Origin: NCEH01 sp043195135
GTDB lineage: Bacteria; Pseudomonadota; Alphaproteobacteria; Rhizobiales; Xanthobacteraceae
Length of the DNA: 64,000 bases
Strand: one strand, 5' to 3'
NCBI RefSeq assembly: GCF_043195135.1
Contig: NZ_JBAFWP010000005.1
Shown here: piece by piece, positions 57,388-64,000 of the stretch
Layout: every line of letters starts with the position of its first letter
Position numbering within the stretch: the first letter of the stretch is position 1
Position numbers and translations under genes: made by a program
The notes under the pieces: model-generated
What the model was told of the DNA's origin: nothing
Seen by the model: the letters and a program-made list of their open reading frames with translations, nothing else
The model's database searches: none

Positions 57388-59130
57388 ATGTCCGCAATAG
57401 CACAGGTCATCGACGCGAATACCGCCGAAGCCGGCACGGAGCGGGAACTGACGGATGGGTTCCATCTCGTCATCGACGCGCTGAAGCTCAACGGCATCGA
57501 AACCATCTACGGCGTGCCCGGCATTCCGATCACGGACCTCGGCCGCATGGCGCAGGCCGAAGGCATCCGCGTGGTCTCGTTCCGTCACGAGCAGAACGCC
57601 GGCAACGCCGCCGCCATCGCCGGCTTCCTCACCAAGAAACCCGGCGTCTGCCTCACGGTGTCCGCGCCCGGCTTCCTCAACGGCCTGACCGCGCTGGCGA
57701 ACGCCACCACCAATTGCTTCCCGATGATCCTGATCTCGGGTTCGTCCGAGCGCGAGATCGTCGATCTCCAGCAGGGCGATTATGAGGAGATGGACCAGCT
57801 GGCCATCGCCAAGCCGCTCTGCAAGGCCGCGTTCCGCGTTCTGCACGCCGCCGACATCGGCATCGGCGTCGCCCGCGCGATCCGCGCCGCGGTGTCCGGC
57901 CGTCCGGGCGGCGTCTATCTCGACCTGCCCGCCAAGCTGTTCTCCCAGGTGATGGACGCGGAAGCCGGCGCCAAGTCGCTGGTGAAGGTGATCGATCCCG
58001 CCCCGGCCCAGATCCCCGGCCCGGACGCCGTGAAGCGCGCCCTCGACGTGCTGAAGGGCGCCAAGCGCCCCCTGATCATCCTCGGCAAGGGCGCCGCCTA
58101 TGCCCAGGCCGACGAGGAGATCCGCGCCCTCATCGAGAAGAGCGGCATCCCCTTCCTGCCCATGAGCATGGCCAAGGGCCTGCTGCCCGACACCCATCCC
58201 CAGTCGGCCGGCGCCGCGCGCTCGACCGTGCTGAAGGACAGCGACGTGGTGGTGCTGATCGGCGCGCGCCTCAACTGGCTGCTGTCGCACGGCAAGGGCA
58301 AGACCTGGGGCGACGCGCCCAAGCAGTTCATCCAGATCGACATCGAGCCGAAGGAGATGGATTCCAACGTCGAGATCGTCGCGCCGCTGGTGGGCGACAT
58401 CGGCTCCGTGGTCTCCGCTTTGCTGGCCGGCATCGACGACAAGTGGCCGGCGCCCCCGGCCGACTGGATCAACACCATCGTCACCAAGCGCGACGACAAT
58501 ATCGCCAAGATGGCGCCGCGCCTGATGAAGAATTCCTCCCCCATGGACTTCCACGGGGCGCTGGGCGCGCTGCGCACCGTCATCAAGGAGCGGCCCGACG
58601 CGATCCTCGTCAATGAGGGCGCCAACACCCTCGACCTCGCCCGCGGCATCATCGACATGTACCAGCCGCGCAAGCGCCTGGACGTCGGCACCTGGGGCGT
58701 GATGGGCATCGGCATGGGCTTCGCCGTTGCCGCCGCCATCGAGACCGGCAAGCCGGTGCTCGCGGTGGAAGGCGACAGCGCGTTCGGCTTCTCCGGCATG
58801 GAGGTGGAGACCATCTGCCGCTACAACCTGCCGGTCTGCATCGTGATCTTCAACAATAACGGCATCTATCGCGGCCTCGACACCGACCCGACCGGCCGCG
58901 ATCCCGGCACCACGGTGTTCGTGAAGGACAGCCGCTACGACAAGATGATGGAGGCCTTCGGCGGCGTCGGCGTCAATGTGACGACCCCGGACGAGCTGAA
59001 GCGCGCCGTGGACGAGGCCATGGACAGCGGCAAGCCGACCCTCATCAATGCGGTGATCGACCCCGCCGCCGGCACTGAAAGCGGACGTATCGGCAATCTG
59101 AACCCGCAAAGCGTGGTCAAGAAGAAGTAG
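57388..59130 (+). CDS. oxc: Oxalyl-CoA decarboxylase
   Basis: Oxc (580 residues) is a thiamine-diphosphate enzyme that decarboxylates oxalyl-CoA to formyl-CoA. The N-terminal domain has DGFHLVIDALKLNGIETIYGVPGIPITDLGR, the Oxc-specific start, with the catalytic Glu in FRHEQNAGNAAA. The middle domain carries the CoA/ADP site; the C-terminal cofactor motif is EGDSAFGFSGMEVETICRYN through NNNGIYRG. Length fits the family (about 570). GGGAGGAAGC precedes the ATG. frc follows 122 bases later, with a hairpin (GGCGGGGCC-GAA-GGTCCCGCC type) between. Confidence 0.95.
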   Translation: MSAIAQVIDANTAEAGTERELTDGFHLVIDALKLNGIETIYGVPGIPITDLGRMAQAEGIRVVSFRHEQNAGNAAAIAGFLTKKPGVCLTVSAPGFLNGLTALANATTNCFPMILISGSSEREIVDLQQGDYEEMDQLAIAKPLCKAAFRVLHAADIGIGVARAIRAAVSGRPGGVYLDLPAKLFSQVMDAEAGAKSLVKVIDPAPAQIPGPDAVKRALDVLKGAKRPLIILGKGAAYAQADEEIRALIEKSGIPFLPMSMAKGLLPDTHPQSAGAARSTVLKDSDVVVLIGARLNWLLSHGKGKTWGDAPKQFIQIDIEPKEMDSNVEIVAPLVGDIGSVVSALLAGIDDKWPAPPADWINTIVTKRDDNIAKMAPRLMKNSSPMDFHGALGALRTVIKERPDAILVNEGANTLDLARGIIDMYQPRKRLDVGTWGVMGIGMGFAVAAAIETGKPVLAVEGDSAFGFSGMEVETICRYNLPVCIVIFNNNGIYRGLDTDPTGRDPGTTVFVKDSRYDKMMEAFGGVGVNVTTPDELKRAVDEAMDSGKPTLINAVIDPAAGTESGRIGNLNPQSVVKKK

Positions 59131-59252
59131 GCCGACCGCACGAGAGCAGGGCGGGGCCGAAGGTCCCGCCCATCCCCTTCACCCGCGTCGATAACCAACG
59201 AACAAGACCAAGCGTTGCTTAAGGCGCGCGCGGAGAGGAAAAGAGGAAATAG

Positions 59253-60530
59253 ATGGCCAAGGCTCTGGACGGTGTCCGCATTCTCGATTTCACCCATGTC
59301 CAGTCCGGACCGACCTGCACCCAGCTGCTCGCCTGGTTCGGCGCGGATGTGATCAAGGTTGAGCGTCCCGGCGAGGGCGACGTGACGCGCACCCAGCTGC
59401 GCGACGTGCCCAATGCCGACAGCCTCTATTTCACGATGCTGAATTCCAACAAGCGCTCCATCACGCTCGACACCAAGAACAAGGAGGGCAAGCGCGTCCT
59501 CGAGGAATTGGTGAAGGTGTGCGACGTGCTGGTGGAGAATTTCGCCCCCGGCGCGCTCGACCGCATGGGCTTCACCTGGGAGCGCCTCCAGGAACTCAAT
59601 CCGCGCCTCATCGTGGCGTCCGTGAAGGGCTTCGGCCCGGGCCCGTTCGAGGATTGCAAGGTCTATGAGAACGTCGCCCAGTGCACCGGCGGCTCCGCCT
59701 CCACCACCGGCTTCCGCGACGGCCTGCCCCTGGTGACCGGCGCGCAGATCGGCGACAGCGGCACCGGCCTGCATCTCGCGCTCGGCATCGTCACCGCGCT
59801 GTTCCAGCGCGAGCACACCGGGCGCGGCCAGAAGGTGCTGTGCGCCATGCAGGACAGCGTGCTCAACCTGTGCCGCGTGAAGATGCGCGACCAGCAGCGC
59901 CTCGCGCGCGGCCCGCTGCGCGAATACAGCCAGTTTGGCGAGGACATTCCGTTCGGCGATACCGTGCCCCGCGCCGGCAACGATTCCGGCGGCGGCCAGC
60001 CCGGGCGCATCCTGCGCTGCAAGGGCTGGGAGCACGACGACAACGCCTATCTCTATTTCATCACCCAGGCCCCGGTCTGGGAGAAGATCTGCGACGTCAT
60101 CGGCGAACCCACCTGGAAGACCAATCCGGACTATGCGACCGCCGCCGGGCGCCTGCCGCACCTCAACGAGATCTTCACGCGCATCGAGGCGTGGACCATG
60201 GCCCACACCAAGTTCGAGGCCATGGAAGTGCTCAACAAATACGACATTCCCTGCGGTCCGATCCTGTCCATGAAGGAGATCGCCGAGGACAGGTCGCTCT
60301 ATGCCACCGGCACCCTGGTGGAAGTGGAGCACCCGGTTCGCGGCACGTATCTCACCGTCGGCAACCCGATCAAGCTGTCGGACAATGACGTGCCCGTGGA
60401 GCGCTCGCCGCTGCTCGGCGAGCATACCGACGACGTGCTGGCCAATGTGCTGGGCTTCGATGCCGACCAGATCGCGGCGGTGAAGCAGTCCGGCGCGGTG
60501 GGCGAGCCGTTCCGCCAGGCCGCGGAATAG
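59253..60530 (+). CDS. frc: Formyl-CoA:oxalate CoA-transferase
   Basis: Frc (425 residues) moves CoA from formyl-CoA to oxalate, giving oxalyl-CoA and formate; with Oxc it completes the oxalate cycle. It is a class III CoA-transferase with LDFTHVQSGPTCTQLLAWFGADVIKVERPG, and the catalytic Asp is D168 in GAQIGDSGTGLH (Asp169 in Oxalobacter numbering). The glycine loop that closes over the active site is visible as NDSGGGQPG. The length fits (about 428). It lies downstream of oxc and 59% or so alike by eye to the paralogue at 61095. Confidence 0.95.
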   Translation: MAKALDGVRILDFTHVQSGPTCTQLLAWFGADVIKVERPGEGDVTRTQLRDVPNADSLYFTMLNSNKRSITLDTKNKEGKRVLEELVKVCDVLVENFAPGALDRMGFTWERLQELNPRLIVASVKGFGPGPFEDCKVYENVAQCTGGSASTTGFRDGLPLVTGAQIGDSGTGLHLALGIVTALFQREHTGRGQKVLCAMQDSVLNLCRVKMRDQQRLARGPLREYSQFGEDIPFGDTVPRAGNDSGGGQPGRILRCKGWEHDDNAYLYFITQAPVWEKICDVIGEPTWKTNPDYATAAGRLPHLNEIFTRIEAWTMAHTKFEAMEVLNKYDIPCGPILSMKEIAEDRSLYATGTLVEVEHPVRGTYLTVGNPIKLSDNDVPVERSPLLGEHTDDVLANVLGFDADQIAAVKQSGAVGEPFRQAAE

Positions 60531-61094
60531 GATTTCAACCGGGCGACGCGGGTCCGCAGGGCCCGCCGCCTTGGGCCTTCGCCCGCCCCGGTTCGCCGGG
60601 AAAGGCGCCGGGCATACGGCAAATGGCCGCCACCCTGGCGGCGGCCTTGGAACAGGTGGCGATTATCGCCGAGAGAGTGAGACGATGCATCCGCATGTGA
60701 CCCCCGCCGCACGCGCGGCACACCTCGCCGGCGCGATCATCGCACCGGCCCCGTGCATGGTCCCCGCCGGGCGTCGCCCGGGGCGGGCGCACCGTGCGGC
60801 GGCGGCGGCCTTCCCTCGCTCCTCCCGTGCCGGCCGGCCCTTCCTTGCGCTGTCATGCTGCGCATCGAAGCCGGCCCTGCGCGCGCCGGCTCCCGAAGAA
60901 TTCCAGCTGCGCCTCGCCGCCCGATACGGCCGCGGCACAGCAACGGAATAAAATAAGCTAGTACAAAACTAGCGCCCCTTTCTCGCGCAAGGTCGAACGG
61001 CCGAAGCGGGGAAGGTTTTCACTTCCTGGCTGGAGCCGGTTGGGCGCAGAAGGTCAGGAATAAAGTCAAACGCTCGAAAGGGAATTCGACGATC
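60531..61094. promoter_or_regulatory. Gap between the two frc genes with candidate operator
   Basis: No convincing gene lies here; small open frames lack start signals. GGCCGCC and GGCGGCC at 60626-60647 form a hairpin without a T tract. At 60957-60973 GCTAG and CTAGC are inverted around TACAAAA in a local AT-rich patch, 120 bases before the second frc gene, and may be its promoter/operator region. Confidence 0.4.
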
Positions 61095-62345
61095 ATGAGC
61101 AAGCCACTCGAAGGCATTAAGATTATCGACTTCACGCACGTTCAGGCCGGCCCGGCCTGCACCCAGCTTCTCGCCTGGTTCGGCGCGGACGTGATCAAGG
61201 TCGAGCGTCCCGGCTCGGGCGATGTCACCCGCTCCCAGCTGCGCGACATCAGCAATGCGGACGCGCTGTACTTCACCATGCTGAACAGCAACAAGCGCTC
61301 GCTGACGCTGGACACCAAGACCCCCGAAGGCAAGGAAGTCCTCACCAAGCTCATCAAGGAATCCGATGTGCTGGTGGAAAACTTCGGCCCCGGCGCGCTC
61401 GACCGCATGGGCTTCACCTGGGAGCACATCAACGAGCTGAACCCCGGCATGATCGTCGCGTCCGTGAAGGGCTTCAGCGACGGCCATCATTACGAAGACC
61501 TGAAGGTCTATGAGAACGTCGCGCAGTGCGCGGGCGGCGCCGCCTCCACCACCGGCTTCTGGGACGGCCCCCCGACCGTGTCCGCCGCTGCGCTGGGCGA
61601 CAGCAACACCGGCATGCACCTCGCCATCGGCATCCTCACCGCCCTGCATGGCCGCAACAAGACCGGCAAGGGCCAGAAGGTCGCCGTCTCCATGCAGGAT
61701 GCGGTCATCAACCTGTGCCGCGTCAAGCTGCGCGACCAGCAGCGCCTCGACCGCGTCGGCTATCTGGAGGAATACCCCCAGTATCCGCACGGCACCTTCT
61801 CGGACGTGGTTCCCCGCGGCGGCAATGCCGGCGGCGGCGGCCAGCCCGGCTGGGTTCTGAAGTGCAAGGGCTGGGAGACCGATCCCAACGCCTATATCTA
61901 CTTCACCATCCAGGGCCATGCCTGGGCGCCCATCTGCAAGGCGCTGGGCAAGGAAGAGTGGATCTCCGATCCCGCCTACAACACCGCCGAAGCCCGCCAG
62001 GACAAGATCTTCGACATCTTCGCCTTCATCGAGAACTGGCTGTCGGACAAGACCAAGTTCGAAGCGGTGGATATCCTGCGCAAGTTCGATATCCCCTGCG
62101 CGCCCGTGCTCACCATGAAGGAAATCGCCGAGGATCCGTCCCTGCGCGAGAGCGGCACGATCGTGGAAGTCGATCACAAGGAGCGCGGCAAGTACCTCAC
62201 CGTCGGCAGCCCGATCAAGTTCTCGGACACCTCGGTTGAGATCACCGGCTCCCCGCTGCTCGGCGAGCACACCGACGAAGTCCTCGCGGACCTCGGCTAC
62301 AGCGAAGAGCAGATCAAGGCGCTTCACGCCGCCCGCGCGGTCTGA
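61095..62345 (+). CDS. frc: Formyl-CoA:oxalate CoA-transferase paralogue
   Basis: This second class III CoA-transferase (416 residues) is very close to the gene at 59253 through the first 150 residues. Catalytic D169 lies in SAAALGDSNTGMH and the glycine loop in NAGGGGQPG. Differences cluster around the loop after the catalytic Asp (YPQYPHGTF against FGEDIPFGD) and in the C-terminus, which lacks the last ten or so residues. It may have a different donor, for example succinyl-CoA (as in YfdE/UctC-like enzymes), or different regulation. It has its own leader of about 560 bases and a terminator. Confidence 0.92.
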   Translation: MSKPLEGIKIIDFTHVQAGPACTQLLAWFGADVIKVERPGSGDVTRSQLRDISNADALYFTMLNSNKRSLTLDTKTPEGKEVLTKLIKESDVLVENFGPGALDRMGFTWEHINELNPGMIVASVKGFSDGHHYEDLKVYENVAQCAGGAASTTGFWDGPPTVSAAALGDSNTGMHLAIGILTALHGRNKTGKGQKVAVSMQDAVINLCRVKLRDQQRLDRVGYLEEYPQYPHGTFSDVVPRGGNAGGGGQPGWVLKCKGWETDPNAYIYFTIQGHAWAPICKALGKEEWISDPAYNTAEARQDKIFDIFAFIENWLSDKTKFEAVDILRKFDIPCAPVLTMKEIAEDPSLRESGTIVEVDHKERGKYLTVGSPIKFSDTSVEITGSPLLGEHTDEVLADLGYSEEQIKALHAARAV

Positions 62346-62380
62346 GCCTTCTATTCGAACCGAAGGCCTTTCGCCTTCCC

Positions 62381-62409
62381 GGACGGCGCGCCAAGGTGCG
62401 CCGTCCTTT
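62381..62409 (+). terminator. Terminator after the second frc gene
   Basis: GGACGGCGC and GCGCCGTCC form a perfect 9-bp stem with an 8-base loop, followed by TTTCC, 35 bases after the stop codon. Confidence 0.7.
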
Positions 62410-62866
62410 CCAGGTCCCCCCATTTCGGACAGGCCGCGCTGCGCCGCCCGCACGCGCCGTCCCGCCATGATGCATTTCCGATCCGCGCACTGCCCTGCCG
62501 CGCTGCCGGGTCTTCCTCTCCCCGCACGCCGGCCAGCCGCTCGCGGCGCATGCCGCCGGCCCGAGCGCCAGCGGGGACAAATTCGGGCGTTCCCCTCGCG
62601 GGACGGCTCGAAGTGCGGCACTTCCCTCCGCCGTCGGCGCGGAGGAACGGGACGAGATCGGCGCGTCGCCGGACCTGCGGGCTGAGCCTGCGGTCCGGCC
62701 CTCTCCTCGCGGGAGGCTCGGTTTGGCGAGGCCGCGCGCACGCGAAGTACGACCCTCGTCCGCCGGGCGCGTCACGCCGCCGGCACCCATCCCGGCCCGC
62801 CGCCTACCGCGTCGAAAGCCGGAGCCGCGGGCAACGCGGCCCATTCACGCAAGGGGGAACACCCTC
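62410..62866. other. Gap upstream of sucC, no gene seen
   Basis: This 457-base GC-rich stretch has no ORF with a start signal on either strand. It should contain the sucC promoter, but I could not pick one. Confidence 0.5.
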
Positions 62867-64000
62867 ATGAACATCCATGAATATCAGGCGAAGGCGATCC
62901 TTCGCGACTATGGCGCGCCGGTCTCGCGCGGCATTCCCGCCTTCACCCCGGAAGAGGCCGAGGCGGCCGCACGCGATCTCGGCGCGAAAGAGGTCGGGGG
63001 CGTCGTGGTGGTGGTGAAGTCCCAGATCCACGCCGGCGGACGCGGCAAGGGCACGTTCAAGGAATTGCCGGCCGGCGCCAAGGGCGGCGTGCGCGTGGTG
63101 CGCACCCCCGACGAAGTGAAGGCCGCGGCGCAAGAGATGCTCGGCCACACGCTCGTCACCATCCAGACCGGCCCCGCGGGCAAGCTGGTGAACCGCCTCT
63201 ATATCGAGGAAGGCGCAGCGATCGAGAAGGAGTTCTACATCTCCCTCCTGGTGGACCGGGAATCCTCGCGGGTGTCGTTCGTGGTCTCCACCGAAGGCGG
63301 CATGGACATCGAGGACGTGGCCCACAATACGCCTGAGAAGATCGTGACCTTCTCGGTCGATACCGCGACCGGCATCCAGGCCCATCACGGCCGCCGCGTC
63401 GCCGATGCGCTGGCGCTCACCGGCGATCTCGCCAAGCAGGCCCAGGCCCTCACCGCGACGCTCTACAAGGCGTTCGTGGAAAAGGACATGGAGATGCTGG
63501 AGATCAATCCGCTGGTGGTCACCAAGGACGGCAAGCTGAAGGTGCTCGACGCCAAGGTCGGGTTCGACGGCAACGCGCTCTATCGCCATCCCGACATCGC
63601 CGCTTTGCGCGACGAGAGCGAGGAAGACGACAAGGAGATCGAGGCCTCCAAGTACGACCTCAATTATATCACGCTCGACGGCACCATCGGCTGCATGGTG
63701 AACGGCGCGGGCCTCGCCATGGCGACCATGGACATCATCAAGCTCTACGGCCTTGCGCCCGCGAACTTCCTCGATGTCGGCGGCGGCGCCACGAAGGAGA
63801 AGGTGACGGCCGCGTTCAAGATCATCACCGCCGATCCCGCCGTGAAGGGCATTCTGGTGAACATCTTCGGCGGCATCATGCGCTGCGACGTGATCGCGGA
63901 AGGCGTGCTGGCGGCGGTGAAAGAGGTGGGGCTCGCGGTGCCGCTGGTCGTGCGCCTGGAAGGCACGAATGTGGACCTCGGGAAAAAGATCATCCGCGAG
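62867..64000 (+). CDS. sucC: Succinyl-CoA synthetase beta subunit (3' end outside window)
   Basis: SucC couples succinate, CoA and ATP/GTP to succinyl-CoA with SucD. The frame is open to the window edge (378 codons of the usual 390-400). It begins MNIHEYQAKAILRDYG and has the ATP-grasp part with KSQIHAGGRGKG, LYIEEGAAIEKEFYIS, EINPLVVTKDG and the ligase part GCMVNGAGLAMATMDIIK, FLDVGGGATKEKV and ILVNIFGGIMRCDVIAEG. AAGGGGG precedes the ATG. The sequence is SucC-like rather than malate thiokinase MtkA-like. Its place after frc suggests supply of succinyl-CoA for CoA transfer, or simply a TCA locus. Confidence 0.94.
   Translation, partial: MNIHEYQAKAILRDYGAPVSRGIPAFTPEEAEAAARDLGAKEVGGVVVVVKSQIHAGGRGKGTFKELPAGAKGGVRVVRTPDEVKAAAQEMLGHTLVTIQTGPAGKLVNRLYIEEGAAIEKEFYISLLVDRESSRVSFVVSTEGGMDIEDVAHNTPEKIVTFSVDTATGIQAHHGRRVADALALTGDLAKQAQALTATLYKAFVEKDMEMLEINPLVVTKDGKLKVLDAKVGFDGNALYRHPDIAALRDESEEDDKEIEASKYDLNYITLDGTIGCMVNGAGLAMATMDIIKLYGLAPANFLDVGGGATKEKVTAAFKIITADPAVKGILVNIFGGIMRCDVIAEGVLAAVKEVGLAVPLVVRLEGTNVDLGKKIIRE

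Noticed and set aside
59145..59172. Hairpin between oxc and frc as a terminator
   Set aside because: The stem is imperfect in placement and has no T tract; it may be an mRNA-processing structure, but termination between these paired genes is not supported.
60571..60951. Small open frames in the gap between the two frc genes
   Set aside because: They have no Shine-Dalgarno, strongly skewed Arg/Ala/Pro composition and no motif; several frames are open at once, as expected by chance.
62867..64000. Malate thiokinase (mtkA) identity for the last gene
   Set aside because: Segments such as GHTLVTIQTGPAGK and the EFYISLLVDRESSRVSFVVSTEGG region follow SucC rather than MtkA as I recall them, and no serine-cycle genes are adjacent.

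Overview
The window is GC-rich, densely packed bacterial chromosome, most likely from an alphaproteobacterium of the Hyphomicrobiales (a Xanthobacteraceae-like genome is my best guess). The clues are an IbpA-type heat-shock gene followed by a DUF1150 gene, an hpf-ptsN pair, a TorF-type porin, GltB and SucC sequences of alphaproteobacterial type, palindromic GC-rich intergenic repeats, and an oxc-frc oxalate cluster. A perfect 16-bp parS-like palindrome at 48899 suggests that the segment lies in the origin-proximal part of the chromosome. No tRNA, rRNA, CRISPR array, insertion sequence or prophage was seen.

Layout. 1-7.5 kb: the end of a glutamine amidotransferase gene, a CHASE3-PAS histidine kinase with two receiver-like tail domains plus its single-domain response regulator, a TIM-barrel epimerase-like protein, an FMN glutamate-synthase-like protein, and a small heat-shock protein whose leader looks like a ROSE-type RNA thermometer, followed by DUF1150. 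7.6-11.4 kb (minus strand): ptsN, hpf with a clear promoter, typA with a strong terminator, and a small gene. 11.6-20.5 kb: a K+ channel-like protein, a DUF72 protein, an Lrp/AsnC regulator divergent from a large thiamine-diphosphate E1/transketolase-like enzyme, an OhrR-like regulator, a DUF1348-TetR pair behind a near-perfect operator, an FAD-linked hydroxyacid dehydrogenase and an Fsr-like MFS exporter.

20.6-31.2 kb is the most unusual part. Two divergent gene sets carry all three parts of a partner-switching circuit: a SpoIIE/RsbU-type phosphatase, an RsbW-type kinase and a STAS antagonist. They are interleaved with four related membrane sensor modules (one fused to an MFS transporter), an orphan ABC-type periplasmic binding protein, a GNAT-like protein and a Na/Pi-cotransporter-PhoU protein. 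Gene ends overlap or abut through most of it. No sigma factor or other output was found, so the target is unknown.

31.5-39 kb: a YqhA membrane protein, then a minus-strand carbohydrate-type ABC importer operon (ATPase, Tat-exported binding protein, two permeases) ending in a 3-hydroxyisobutyrate-dehydrogenase-family gene and divergent from a 2-hydroxyacid dehydrogenase. 39-41.8 kb: two AprI/Inh-type protease-inhibitor-like secreted proteins and a TorF porin with tandem terminators. 42-48.7 kb: gltB and gltD, separated by an inverted repeat pair. 48.7-51.4 kb: parS, a YqaA membrane protein, a tiny secreted peptide gene and a ketopantoate-reductase-family gene.

51.5-64 kb is a catabolic block: an IclR regulator, a tripartite tricarboxylate (TctCBA) importer, a GntR/FCD regulator, oxalyl-CoA decarboxylase, two formyl-CoA:oxalate CoA-transferase paralogues and the 5' part of sucC. 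Import of a small carboxylate (oxalate or a relative), CoA transfer by Frc and decarboxylation by Oxc would feed formyl-CoA/formate metabolism. A shared 11-bp motif before the KPR-family gene, tctC and the GntR gene hints at common control.
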